Position numbers and translations under genes: made by a program. A DNA stretch of 64,000 nucleotides from VFMC01 sp040398525 (GTDB lineage Bacteria; Actinomycetota; Acidimicrobiia; Acidimicrobiales; Ilumatobacteraceae). Numbering within the stretch: the first letter of the stretch is position 1; the number at the start of each line of letters is the position of its first letter. The notes beneath the pieces were generated by a model that did not search any database, was not told the origin of the DNA, and saw only the letters and a program-made list of their open reading frames with translations. The DNA lies in assembly GCA_040398525.1 (NCBI GenBank), contig JBBATY010000002.1, positions 124,001 through 188,000 of the forward strand. Reading direction: 5' to 3'. This document shows positions 25,957 through 34,683 of this stretch, in pieces.

Positions 25957-27933
25957 ATGCGGCGGTACGGTCTGTTCGCGGCAGCGGCGGTGCTCGTCGC
26001 GCCCATGACCGCAGGGACGGTGTCGGCAGGTGCCGCGCCGGCTGCGGTCGAATCATTCGTCGTGACGTTCCGGCCCGGAACGGTGTCGGCGATGGCCTCG
26101 ACCCAGGTCGCGGCGCTCGGTGGGTCGGTGACGCGCGTGTACCGGCATGCGCTCAGCGGCATTGCGGTCCGCCTGCCGAAGGCCGCGGCTGCGCAACTGG
26201 CGACGATGCCCGGTGTCGCATCGGTGGTGCCGGACGTGACGATCCGCGCCTTCGACACCCAGTCCGGCGCGCCGTGGGGCCTCGACCGCAGCGATCAGCG
26301 CACACTGCCGTTGTCGGGCTCGTACAACTATGCCGGCTCGGGGGCAGGCGTGAGCGCCTACGTCATCGACACCGGCGTGCTCGCGACGCATGCCGACTTC
26401 GGCGGACGCGTTGCGGCCGGCTTCGACGCCATCGGCGACGGTCGTGGCACGTCCGACTGCAACGGCCACGGCACACACGTCGCGAGCACGATCGGGGGCA
26501 CGACCTACGGGATGGCCAAGCAGGTCACGATCGTGCCGGTGCGCGTGCTCGACTGCGCAGGCTCGGGCACCCTCTCGGGTGTGATCGCAGGCATCGACTG
26601 GGTGGTGGCCCACCACGGCGCTGCCCCTGCCGTCGCCAACATGAGCCTCGGAGGTGGGGCCAACAGCACCATCGACGCAGCGGTGCAGCGCCTCATCGAC
26701 GATGGTGTCACCGCAGCAGTGGCTGCAGGTAACGACGGCGGCGCGAACGCGTGCAACATCTCGCCCGCGCGTGCAGCGAACGCGATCACAGTCGGTGCCA
26801 CGACCTCGACCGATGCCCGGGCGTCGTACTCGAACATCGGCGCCTGCCTCGACCTGTTCGCTCCGGGCTCGTCGATCACGGCCGCATGGCACACGTCGAC
26901 GACGGCGGTGAACACGATCTCGGGCACCTCGATGGCGACACCGCACGTGGCGGGTGCTGCTGCCGTGCTGCTCGGCCAGCAGCCGTCGCTCACACCGGCT
27001 CAGGTCGCAACCACGATCCTGGCCAATGCCACGACCAACGTGGTCCAGTCCGCGGGCACGGGCTCGCCGAACCGGTTGCTGTTCAGCCCACCGGGGGCGC
27101 CACCGGTCGGTGCTCCGGTGGTCACCACGACGACCGTCCCCGCCGCGTTCCAGAACGAACCGTATTCGACGACCTTGACGGCATCGGGCGGGGCCGCGCC
27201 CTATCGCTGGGCGCTCACCGGGGGCGGCTTGCCTGCAGGGCTCGCGGTCGGTGCCGACGGTGTGGTGAGTGGTACTCCCACCACGAGTGGCACCTGGACA
27301 TTCACCGTGACGGTCACCGATGCCGCGGGCCTCACCGGTTCGGCAACGCTGCAACTGCCCACGGCTGCGCCGCTGGCGGTGACGACGTCGGCGCTGCCGA
27401 GTGGCACTGTCGGGGCTGCCTACTCCGCGAACATCGCCGCGGCAGGTGGCCAGGCGCCGTACCGATGGCAGATCGTCGCCGGAGGTATCCAGCCGGGTCT
27501 CACGCTGAATGCTGATACTGGGGCGATCAGTGGCACGCCGAGCTCTGGCGGCACCTACGACGTCACCGTCCAGGTGGCCGACGCCGGCGGCCGAGTGGCG
27601 ACGCGAGCGTTCACGCTCGATGTGACGACGATGCCGGCGGCCGGGCCGTTCGGCAAGAGCAGCCCGGCCAACGGTTCGACGAACGTCGTCCGCAACAACC
27701 TGCGTCTGTCGTGGGGCGCGTCGAGCGGTGCGGTGCGCTACGAGTGGTGTGCCGACACGGTGAACAACAACGGTTGCGACGGCACGTGGCGTTCCACCAC
27801 GGCGCGTTCGGTGACCGTCACCGGGATGCGTGCGCTCACGACCTACTACTGGCAGGTGCGTGCGGTGAACGCCGCTGGAGTGGTGACCGACGCCAATGGC
27901 GGCGTCTGGTGGCGCTGGACCACGCGTCGCTGA
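25957..27933 (+). CDS. Secreted subtilisin-like serine protease with two PIG-type Ig domains
   Basis: A 658-residue exported protease. It has a signal peptide (about 1-27), an I9 inhibitor propeptide (about 31-98), then a proteinase K/aqualysin-like S8 domain with D138 (VIDTGVLATHADF), H171 (NGHGTHVAS), oxyanion N259 (AAGNDGG) and S325 (GTSMATPHVAG). Two tandem Ig-like repeats follow (about 390-550, each with PYRW and a SGTP turn), and a fibronectin III-like C-terminal domain contains a Cys pair. A GAGGAGG ribosome-binding site precedes ATG 25957. Substrates are unknown; the accessory domains suggest surface or polymer binding. Confidence 0.9.
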   Translation: MRRYGLFAAAAVLVAPMTAGTVSAGAAPAAVESFVVTFRPGTVSAMASTQVAALGGSVTRVYRHALSGIAVRLPKAAAAQLATMPGVASVVPDVTIRAFDTQSGAPWGLDRSDQRTLPLSGSYNYAGSGAGVSAYVIDTGVLATHADFGGRVAAGFDAIGDGRGTSDCNGHGTHVASTIGGTTYGMAKQVTIVPVRVLDCAGSGTLSGVIAGIDWVVAHHGAAPAVANMSLGGGANSTIDAAVQRLIDDGVTAAVAAGNDGGANACNISPARAANAITVGATTSTDARASYSNIGACLDLFAPGSSITAAWHTSTTAVNTISGTSMATPHVAGAAAVLLGQQPSLTPAQVATTILANATTNVVQSAGTGSPNRLLFSPPGAPPVGAPVVTTTTVPAAFQNEPYSTTLTASGGAAPYRWALTGGGLPAGLAVGADGVVSGTPTTSGTWTFTVTVTDAAGLTGSATLQLPTAAPLAVTTSALPSGTVGAAYSANIAAAGGQAPYRWQIVAGGIQPGLTLNADTGAISGTPSSGGTYDVTVQVADAGGRVATRAFTLDVTTMPAAGPFGKSSPANGSTNVVRNNLRLSWGASSGAVRYEWCADTVNNNGCDGTWRSTTARSVTVTGMRALTTYYWQVRAVNAAGVVTDANGGVWWRWTTRR

Positions 27934-27972
27934 TCCGGTCGCCCCGGGCCGCTCGCTCTGCGGTGGTGGCGG

Positions 27973-28671
27973 TCAGTCGCCCTGGTTGCAGGCAGCCATG
28001 AACGACATCGTCTTGGCCCAGGCGGCCTTGGCGGCCGACTCGTTCCAGAACATCTCGCTCTCGTGGTTGTCGAACGCATGCCCAGCATGCTCGACGTTCA
28101 CGATGAACCCGTCGCGACCGGCGATGGCGGCGCTGAGCGCCTCCACACCTTCGCTCGGCAGGTACGGGTCGTCGTCGCCGAAGTGGAACAGCGTGGGGCA
28201 GCGCACCTGGTCGAGCAGATCGAGCATGTTCGGCACGTTCGAGCCGTAGTAGCTGACGCAGCAGCACGGGTCACCCGCCGCGGCCACGCCCCAGGCGAGG
28301 GTGCCGCCCAGGCAGAAACCGAGCACGGCTGGCCGTCCGGCGACGCCGTCGATCGCTGCGAGGTGGGCGAGCGCAGCGGTGCAATCGGCGATCGCCTGTG
28401 GGCCGTCGAGCTTGCCCACCTCGGCGACCGAGGCGGCAAGTCCTTCGGGGCTGTGGTCGCTCGCCCAGCCGGGCGCGAAGCGCCAGAACACGTCGGGGGC
28501 GCCCACCACGTAGCCGGCTGCCGCCAGGCGTTCGGCGACGGCGCGGATGTACGGCCCCACGCCAAAGATCTCCTGGATCAACAGCACGGAACCGATCCGC
28601 TCGCCATCGGGCTCCCAACAGAACAGGGCCATCTCGCCGTCGGTACCGCAGGTGACGTGCTCGGTGCGCAT
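27973..28671 (-). CDS. Dienelactone hydrolase family protein
   Basis: Alpha/beta hydrolase of 232 residues. The nucleophile C120 is in GFCLGGTLAWG, the acid is in HFGDDDPYLPSEG (near 167) and H198 is in VEHAGHAFDNH, giving the Cys-Asp-His triad of dienelactone hydrolases. A run of three cysteines (DPCCCVSYYG) is unusual. The family hydrolyses cyclic esters, but many members have other roles. It is convergent with the subtilase gene and divergent from queA. A CACGAT hexamer 6 bases upstream may be its -10. Confidence 0.85.
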   Translation of the reverse strand: MRTEHVTCGTDGEMALFCWEPDGERIGSVLLIQEIFGVGPYIRAVAERLAAAGYVVGAPDVFWRFAPGWASDHSPEGLAASVAEVGKLDGPQAIADCTAALAHLAAIDGVAGRPAVLGFCLGGTLAWGVAAAGDPCCCVSYYGSNVPNMLDLLDQVRCPTLFHFGDDDPYLPSEGVEALSAAIAGRDGFIVNVEHAGHAFDNHESEMFWNESAAKAAWAKTMSFMAACNQGD

Positions 28672-28706
28672 GCCTGCATCGTGGCACAGGATCAGCCGCG
28701 CCGCCG

Positions 28707-28712
28707 TAGCCT
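28707..28712 (+). promoter_or_regulatory. Candidate -10 hexamer of queA
   Basis: TAGCCT, 9 bases before the ATG at 28722. Confidence 0.4.
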
Positions 28713-28721
28713 TGACATGCC

Positions 28722-29735
28722 ATGCACCTCGACGAGTTCGACTACGCGTTGCCGGACGACCTCATCGCCCAGGTTCCCGTTGAACCACGCGATGCCGCTC
28801 GGTTGCTCGTCGATCGAGGCAGCGGAGCACCTCTGCACCAGCACGTTCGCGATCTCGACTCGATGCTCGGCGCCGGTGACCTCCTCGTGGTGAACGACAC
28901 CAAGGTGATCCCGGCTCGCCTCCGTCTCCGTCGGCACTCCGGCGGCGCTGCCGAGGTGCTGTTGCTCGAGCCACTCGAGCCGTCGCGGCGCGTGTGGGAA
29001 GCGATGGTCCGCCCCGGCCGCAAGCTCCGCGAGGGTGAGCGGTTGGTGACGTCGTCGGGCCTCGAGTTGGTCGAGATCGGCCGGCGGACAGCCGCTGGCG
29101 ACACCGCCGAGGTGACGGTGCTGGGTGAGGGCGACCCCTTGGCGCTGCTGGGCGAGCACGGTGAGATGCCACTGCCGCCGTACATCACCACTCGGCTCGA
29201 TCGCCCCGACCGCTACCAGACCGTCTACGCCGCGGCCCCCGCATCGGCGGCGGCGCCGACGGCAGGCCTCCACCTCACCCCGGAGCTGCTCGGCCGCCTG
29301 GAGTCGCAGGGTGTCGAGCTCGCCCGAGTCGAGCTGGTGGTGGGGCTCGACACCTTCAAGCCGGTGAGCGCCGACGATCCGCGCCAGCACGAGATGCACA
29401 GCGAGCGCTACAGCGTCGCGGCCGATGTCCTCGAGCGCTGCCGCCAGGCCCGCCGGGTCGTGGCCGTCGGCACCACCAGTGTGCGCGCCCTCGAGAGCGC
29501 GGCTGCCTTCGGTGAGCTCGAGGGACGAACGCGTCTGTTCATCCACCGCCCGTACGACTGGAAGGTCGTCGACCTGATGATGACGAACTTCCACCTGCCG
29601 CGGACGACACTGCTGATGATGATCGACGCCTTCGTCGGGAGCCGGTGGAGACGTCTCTACGACGAGGCGATCACCGAGCGCTACCGGATGCTGAGCTTCG
29701 GCGATGCCATGCTCCTCGACCGCCACCTCGACTGA
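28722..29735 (+). CDS. queA: S-adenosylmethionine:tRNA ribosyltransferase-isomerase
   Basis: Converts preQ1 in tRNA to epoxyqueuosine. The 337 residues include the family signatures FDYALPDDLIAQVPVEPRDAARLL, VVNDTKVIPARL, APTAGLHLTPELL and the C-terminal NFHLPRTTLLMMIDAFVG. It is full length and directly followed (9 bases) by tgt, giving a queuosine pair. Many actinobacteria such as Mycobacterium lack both genes at this locus. Confidence 0.95.
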   Translation: MHLDEFDYALPDDLIAQVPVEPRDAARLLVDRGSGAPLHQHVRDLDSMLGAGDLLVVNDTKVIPARLRLRRHSGGAAEVLLLEPLEPSRRVWEAMVRPGRKLREGERLVTSSGLELVEIGRRTAAGDTAEVTVLGEGDPLALLGEHGEMPLPPYITTRLDRPDRYQTVYAAAPASAAAPTAGLHLTPELLGRLESQGVELARVELVVGLDTFKPVSADDPRQHEMHSERYSVAADVLERCRQARRVVAVGTTSVRALESAAAFGELEGRTRLFIHRPYDWKVVDLMMTNFHLPRTTLLMMIDAFVGSRWRRLYDEAITERYRMLSFGDAMLLDRHLD

Positions 29736-29744
29736 GACCCCACC

Positions 29745-30842
29745 ATGCACACCATCACCGTCACCATCGAGCACACCGACGGCGCGGCCCGCGCCACGAC
29801 AGCATCGGCCGCTCGCGGCACCTACCGGACGCCCTGCTTCATGCCGGTGGGGACACGCGGGGCGATCAAGTACCTGAGCGCCGCCGACTACGAGCGCCTC
29901 GGAGCCGAGATCGTCCTCGGCAACACCTACCACCTGATGCTCCGGCCAGGGGCCCAGACGATCGCCGAGCTCGGCGGTCTGGGCCGCTTCGCCGGGTGGG
30001 GCGGGCTCACCCTCACGGATTCGGGCGGGTTCCAGGTGTTCTCCCTCGATCCGAAGGTCGACGACGACGGGGTGACCTTCCGGAGCACGTACGACGGGTC
30101 GCGCCACCGCTTCACGCCCGAGCTCGCAGTGCACACCCAGGAGCTGCTGGGGGCCGACATCCAGATGGTGCTCGACGTCTGCCCGCCGCTGCCGTCGCCG
30201 CCCGAGGTGATCCGTCTTGCGGTCGAGCGGACGAGCGCATGGGCTGCCCGAGCGCGGGCTGCCCATCACCGGGAGGGCCAGGCGCTGTTCGGGATCGTCC
30301 AGGGCGGCATCAGCGAGGTGATGCGGGCCGAGAGCGCGCAGCGCACCGTCGCGCTCGAGTTCGACGGGTACGGCATCGGTGGGCTGAGCGTCGGCGAGAC
30401 CCGCGCCGAGATGCTCCCCGCGCTGGCGGCAGCGATCGCCCATCTGCCTGCGGACCGTCCGCGGTACCTGATGGGCGTCGGCGACCCCGCCAGCCTGGTC
30501 GAGGCGGTGGCACTCGGAGTCGACCAGTTCGACTGTGTGATGCAGACCCGTCTCGGTCGGCACGGCACCGCCCTCACCTCCACCGGGAAGTTGCACATCA
30601 AGAACGCGTCGCACGCGCTGAGCGACGAGCCACTCGATGCCGAGTGCTCGTGCGAGGTGTGCGCCCGGCACAGCCGCGGCTACATCCGCCACCTGTTCCA
30701 GGTCGGCGAGCCGACGGCGTCGCGGCTGGTGAGCATCCACAACGTCTCGTGGACGTTGCAGCTGATGCACCGAATGCGGTTGGCCATCGCCGCAGGCACG
30801 TTCGACCGCCTGCGGCGCGAGGTGCTCGAGGTGTGGGCCTGA
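29745..30842 (+). CDS. tgt: tRNA-guanine transglycosylase
   Basis: Exchanges G34 for preQ1 in GUN anticodons. It has TPCFMPVGTRGAIKYLS near the N-terminus, DSGGFQVFSL as substrate loop, GIVQGG, GYGIGGLSVGE, and the nucleophile-aspartate region GVDQFDCVMQTRLGRHG. Family members usually have Pro where this one has Gln in the MQTR tetrad. The zinc site is CSCEVCARHSRGYIRHLF. The 365-residue length is normal. The yajC gene begins 80 bases later with its own promoter candidate. Confidence 0.94.
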   Translation: MHTITVTIEHTDGAARATTASAARGTYRTPCFMPVGTRGAIKYLSAADYERLGAEIVLGNTYHLMLRPGAQTIAELGGLGRFAGWGGLTLTDSGGFQVFSLDPKVDDDGVTFRSTYDGSRHRFTPELAVHTQELLGADIQMVLDVCPPLPSPPEVIRLAVERTSAWAARARAAHHREGQALFGIVQGGISEVMRAESAQRTVALEFDGYGIGGLSVGETRAEMLPALAAAIAHLPADRPRYLMGVGDPASLVEAVALGVDQFDCVMQTRLGRHGTALTSTGKLHIKNASHALSDEPLDAECSCEVCARHSRGYIRHLFQVGEPTASRLVSIHNVSWTLQLMHRMRLAIAAGTFDRLRREVLEVWA

Positions 30843-30867
30843 CCGGCTCGGAGGGGTCAGTCGTCGA

Positions 30868-30873
30868 TAGAAT
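30868..30873 (+). promoter_or_regulatory. Candidate -10 hexamer of yajC-secDF
   Basis: TAGAAT, 48 bases before the yajC ATG, so this operon would have a leader of about 40 bases, unlike most genes here. Confidence 0.4.
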
Positions 30874-30921
30874 CCGCGCTCGGTCGGGATCCGGCCCTCG
30901 CCCTCTCAGTCTGGGAACCAC

Positions 30922-31329
30922 ATGAACGCAACCGCCCTCGTCGGCCAGTCGTCCTCAGGCGCCTCCACCGGCGCCGCGCTCGTCCAGCTCGGCATCTTCT
31001 TGCTGATCCCTGTGGCGATGTACTTCTTGTTGATCCGGCCCCAGCGGCGTCGCCAGCGCGAACAAGCTGCGATGCAGGCGGCGATCGGTGTTGGCGACGA
31101 GGTGATGACGACCTCCGGTGTCTACGGGTTCATCACCGGGTTCGACGGCGACATCGTGTGGCTCGAGATCGACGACGACGTCCAGATCCGCGTCGCTCGT
31201 GCCGCGGTGCAGCGCAAGGTCGACACCTCCGTCGGTGATGCAGGTGGGGCTCCGAGCCACCAGCCGGACGGCGACAGTGGCCGACCGGCGAAGCCTGCAG
31301 CGACCGACGACACTGCGGCTGGGTCCTGA
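30922..31329 (+). CDS. yajC: Preprotein translocase subunit YajC
   Basis: Accessory Sec subunit of 135 residues with one membrane helix (about 17-36, LIPVAMYFLLIRPQRRR) and the cytosolic YajC fold: GVGDEVMTTSGVYGFITG and VWLEIDDDVQIRVAR. The C-terminal tail is hydrophilic and disordered. It overlaps secD by one base (TGATG). The yajC-secD-secF order is standard. Confidence 0.93.
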   Translation: MNATALVGQSSSGASTGAALVQLGIFLLIPVAMYFLLIRPQRRRQREQAAMQAAIGVGDEVMTTSGVYGFITGFDGDIVWLEIDDDVQIRVARAAVQRKVDTSVGDAGGAPSHQPDGDSGRPAKPAATDDTAAGS

Positions 31330-32930
31330 TGCGTCGGCGGCTCATCGTCGCGCTGTCGATCCTGCTGACGATCGCGTTCGGCGGTCTGCTCGCCACCCTC
31401 GTGGCCGGCAACCAGCCGGCACTCGGACTCGACCTACAGGGTGGCATCTCCGTCACCCAACAGCCGCTCGGTGAGAAGGGGGTCGACTACGACGACGAGT
31501 CGATCAACCTCGCTGTCGAGCGGATCCGCGACCGCGTCGACGCGCTCGGAGTGGCCGAGCCGGAGATCATCCGTCAAGGCGACGCGATCGTCGTCAACCT
31601 GCCCGGGGTGAAGGACCAGCAGGAGGCGATCGAGCTCGTGCAGGTGACCGGTCAGGTCTACCTGCGGCCGGTGCAGGGGTGCATCCCGGGCGAACCCGAC
31701 CCCTCCGCCTCGACCACCACGACGGCGCCCGCCGATGGGTCGTCGACCACCGTGGCACCCACGACGACTGCCTCGCCAGGCCCGTCGCGTGCAGTGACCT
31801 CGGCGAGCACCACCGTGCCGCCCGCCGACACCACCGCTTCCCCGACGACCACGGCCCCGGCCGATGGTGCCACGACGACCACTGTTGCGCCCGTGACGTC
31901 GACCCCGATTGCGCCGACACCGGTGCTGTCGGACCCCACACAGCAGCAGGTCCTGCCGCTGCGTGGTGGTGGCCAGTGCCTCGTCGGCCCCGCCGGTGGC
32001 ACCGGCGCCGTGTTCGAGAGCGATGCGACTGCAGACATCGTTCAGAACGGTTGGGGAGTGCGGGTGAGCTTGCGCGACGCCGCCGATGGCGTGGGTGTGT
32101 GGAACCAGCTGGCTGCGGCCTGCTACAGCCGCAACTCCACCTGCCCCTCTGGACAGCTCGCCATCGAGCTCGACGGCGAGATCGTGTCAGCGCCCACGGT
32201 CAACCAGCCCAGCTTCACCACCGGCGTCGACATCACCGGTCAGTTCAGCGAGCAGGAGGCCCGCGACCTCGCTCGCGTGCTGAAGAGCGGGTCGCTGCCG
32301 GTGCGGATGGAGACCCAGTCGGTGCAGAACGTGTCGCCCACACTGGGCAAGGACTCGCTGCGCGCCGCGCTGATCGCGGGAGCGATCGGCATCGGTCTGG
32401 TGCTCCTGCTGCTGGTGATCTACTACCGCTGGCTCGGCCTCGTCGTCGTCGCCGGGATCACCGTGTCCGGGTCGATCCTCTACAGCATCATCTCGTTGCT
32501 CTCGCGCACGCAGGGCCTCGCCCTGTCGTTGGCGGGTGCTGCAGGCATCATCGTGTCGGTGGGCGTGACGGTCGACTCGTACGTCGTCTACTTCGAACGC
32601 CTGAAAGACGAGGTGCGGCAAGGCCGCACGTTGCGCAACAGCGCCGAGCGCGGCTTCGAAGGGGCCTGGCGGACGATCCTCGTCGCCGACGTGGTGTCGT
32701 TCATCGGTGCGTTCACCCTGTGGTACCTCACCGTCGGCGCCGTGCGGAACTTCGCGTTCTTCCTCGGCTTGTCGACGATCATCGATCTCGTCGTGTCGTA
32801 CTTCTTCACTCGCCCGGTCGTGCTGCTCTTGGCCCGCTCCGACTGGATGACCCGGCACGACGTGTTCGGTGTCGGTGCACCGACGAGTGCCGCGCCGACC
32901 ACCGTGGCCACCCAAGGAGGTGCGTCGTGA
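31329..32930 (+). CDS. secD: Protein translocase subunit SecD, with a Thr/Pro-rich insert
   Basis: Membrane subunit that uses the proton motive force to complete protein export. It has transmembrane helix 1 (about 5-26), the LGLDLQGGISV motif, the first extracytoplasmic domain, and five C-terminal helices beginning near SLRAALIAGAIGIGLVLLLL, with IVSVGVTVDSYVVYFERLKDE. Between about residues 121 and 203 there is a low-complexity Thr/Pro/Ala/Ser stretch not found in typical SecD, flanked by C118 and C217. The 533-residue length fits a normal core plus the insert. It overlaps secF by 4 bases. Confidence 0.93.
   Translation: MRRRLIVALSILLTIAFGGLLATLVAGNQPALGLDLQGGISVTQQPLGEKGVDYDDESINLAVERIRDRVDALGVAEPEIIRQGDAIVVNLPGVKDQQEAIELVQVTGQVYLRPVQGCIPGEPDPSASTTTTAPADGSSTTVAPTTTASPGPSRAVTSASTTVPPADTTASPTTTAPADGATTTTVAPVTSTPIAPTPVLSDPTQQQVLPLRGGGQCLVGPAGGTGAVFESDATADIVQNGWGVRVSLRDAADGVGVWNQLAAACYSRNSTCPSGQLAIELDGEIVSAPTVNQPSFTTGVDITGQFSEQEARDLARVLKSGSLPVRMETQSVQNVSPTLGKDSLRAALIAGAIGIGLVLLLLVIYYRWLGLVVVAGITVSGSILYSIISLLSRTQGLALSLAGAAGIIVSVGVTVDSYVVYFERLKDEVRQGRTLRNSAERGFEGAWRTILVADVVSFIGAFTLWYLTVGAVRNFAFFLGLSTIIDLVVSYFFTRPVVLLLARSDWMTRHDVFGVGAPTSAAPTTVATQGGAS
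31692..31928 (+). repeat. Low-complexity Thr/Pro/Ala coding insert in secD
   Basis: Codes for about 80 residues dominated by T, P, A and S, with recurring TTTAPADG and TTVAP units. The frame is open throughout and SecD domains resume on both sides. Confidence 0.8.
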
Positions 32931-34114
32931 CCGACACCCTGGAGCCCGTAGCCGCGCCGACGGCGGAAGCTGCCCACAAGCGGCGCAGCGTGTTCGGTCG
33001 GCTGTATCACGGAGAGACCTCGATCGACTTCTGGGGCAAGCGCCGGATCGGGTTCATTGCCTCTGGTGCACTCATCGTGCTCACCGTCGTGTCGTTGCTC
33101 GTACAGGGCCTGAACCTCGGCATCGACTTCCAGGGTGGGGTCGCGTGGGAGGTCCCGAGCGCCGATCTCACTGTCGATCAGGTGCGGGCAGTGCTCGACG
33201 AACAGGGCATCGACGGTGGGTCGGCGAAGATTCAAGAGCTGACCTCCGACAGCGGAAGCCGCTACCGGGTGCAGGTCGGCGATCAGCCACAGGACACGGT
33301 CGTGGCGACCCAGCAAGCACTCGCCGATGCTGCCTCGGTCGATGTCGCTGAGGTGTCGACCACCAAGGTGAGTGCCTCCTGGGGTCGGAGCATCACCGAG
33401 AAGGCGGTGCGCGCCCTGGTGATCTTCCTGGTCCTGGTGATGATCTACATCAGTTGGAAGTTCCAGTGGCGAATGGCGCTCGCGGCGATCATCGCCATGC
33501 TGCACGATGTCTTCATCAGCGTGGGGATCTACTCGCTGCTGGGCTTCGAGATCACACCGGCGACGGTCGTGTCGTTCCTCACCATCCTCGGGTTCTCGCT
33601 CTACGACACCATCGTCGTGTTCGACAAGATCAACGAGAACACCACACGGTTCTCGGGGAGCCGCCTCGGCCAACCGGACATCATGAACGTGTCGATGAAC
33701 CAGGTGCTGATGCGCTCGATCAACACCAGCATCGCCGCAGTGCTGCCGGTGATCGCGCTCTTGGTGGTGGGCGCCTGGATGCTCGGGGCGGTCGCGCTGC
33801 AGGAGTTCGCCCTGGCACTGCTGATCGGCCTGTTGATCGGGTCGTACTCGTCCATCTTCATCGCCGCGCCGCTCTACGTGATCCTCAAGATGCGCGACCA
33901 GGCCAATCGCAGCACGCGGGGCGAGCACGTCACCGGCCCGGAGCTCGAGCGGTTGGTCCTCGGAGGCTCTCCCGAGGGCCATCGCCGTGAACTGGCTCGT
34001 GCGCGGCAGCGCGCCGAGGGCGGCGACATCGACCCCGGGACGATCGTGGCCTCATCGACACCCGAGGCGATCCTCACCCATCCGCCTCGTCCTCGCAAGA
34101 AGAAGCGTCGCTGA
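32927..34114 (+). CDS. secF: Protein translocase subunit SecF
   Basis: Partner of SecD. The 395 residues include an N-terminal helix (RIGFIASGALIVLTVVSLLV), the GLNLGIDFQGGVAWEV motif, a short extracytoplasmic domain, and five C-terminal helices with HDVFISVGIYSLLGFEITPATVVSFLTILGFSLYDT in overlapping segments and VFDKINENT. GTG 32927 overlaps the secD stop, with AAGGAGG (32914-32920) six bases upstream, one of the best ribosome-binding sites in the window. The C-terminal 65 residues form a charged cytosolic tail ending RKKKRR. Confidence 0.95.
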   Translation: MTDTLEPVAAPTAEAAHKRRSVFGRLYHGETSIDFWGKRRIGFIASGALIVLTVVSLLVQGLNLGIDFQGGVAWEVPSADLTVDQVRAVLDEQGIDGGSAKIQELTSDSGSRYRVQVGDQPQDTVVATQQALADAASVDVAEVSTTKVSASWGRSITEKAVRALVIFLVLVMIYISWKFQWRMALAAIIAMLHDVFISVGIYSLLGFEITPATVVSFLTILGFSLYDTIVVFDKINENTTRFSGSRLGQPDIMNVSMNQVLMRSINTSIAAVLPVIALLVVGAWMLGAVALQEFALALLIGLLIGSYSSIFIAAPLYVILKMRDQANRSTRGEHVTGPELERLVLGGSPEGHRRELARARQRAEGGDIDPGTIVASSTPEAILTHPPRPRKKKRR

Positions 34115-34134
34115 CCGGACCAGGCAGTGGACGG

Positions 34135-34140
34135 TACCCT
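34135..34140 (+). promoter_or_regulatory. -10 hexamer of apt
   Basis: TACCCT, 7 bases before the ATG at 34148; it favours that start over an in-frame GTG at 34127. Confidence 0.5.
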
Positions 34141-34147
34141 GACGAAC

Positions 34148-34675
34148 ATGTCCGCCGACACCAGCTGGCTCACGGGTCTCGTCCGCGAGATCGTCGACTA
34201 CCCCCAGCCGGGGGAGCGGTTCCGCGACATCACGCCACTGCTCGGTGACGGGCCAGCGTTCGGACGGGCGATCGACGAGCTCGTTGCGCGCGTCGGCGAC
34301 ACCCCTGTCGACCGGGTACTCGGCATGGAAGCGCGCGGATTCATCGTCGGGGCGCCCGTTGCGTACCAACTGCGGGCCGGGTTCGTCCCGGTCCGCAAAG
34401 CAGGCAAGCTGCCCTGGGCCGTGGTGCGCGAGGAGTACCGGCACGAGCACGGCACCGACCTTCTCGAGATGCATCGTGATGCCATCCGGCCAGGTGAACA
34501 TGTCCTGGTGGTCGACGATGTGCTCGCCACAGGGGGCACTGCTGCTGCAGCCTGCCGACTCGTCGAGGAACTCGGCGGCCAGGTGATCGGTGTCGGCGTG
34601 CTCATCGAGATCGACGCCCTCGACGGGCGTGGCCGCTTGGCTGGCCGGCGGGTCGAGTCGCTGGTGCGGTACTAG
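34148..34675 (+). CDS. apt: Adenine phosphoribosyltransferase
   Basis: Salvages adenine to AMP using PRPP. The 175-residue protein has the N-terminal IVDYPQPGERFRDITPLL, VLGMEARGFIVGAPVAYQL, VRKAGKLPW and the PRPP loop VLVVDDVLATGGTAAA. It is complete. It sits between secF and rel, exactly as apt does upstream of rel in M. tuberculosis, with 8 bases separating it from rel, so co-transcription is likely. Confidence 0.96.
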   Translation: MSADTSWLTGLVREIVDYPQPGERFRDITPLLGDGPAFGRAIDELVARVGDTPVDRVLGMEARGFIVGAPVAYQLRAGFVPVRKAGKLPWAVVREEYRHEHGTDLLEMHRDAIRPGEHVLVVDDVLATGGTAAAACRLVEELGGQVIGVGVLIEIDALDGRGRLAGRRVESLVRY

Positions 34676-34683
34676 GAGGCCTC

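Noticed and set aside
31692..31928. Frameshift or foreign insertion in secD
   Set aside because: The frame is continuous and SecD sequence resumes after the stretch with a normal total core length; no target-site duplication is visible.
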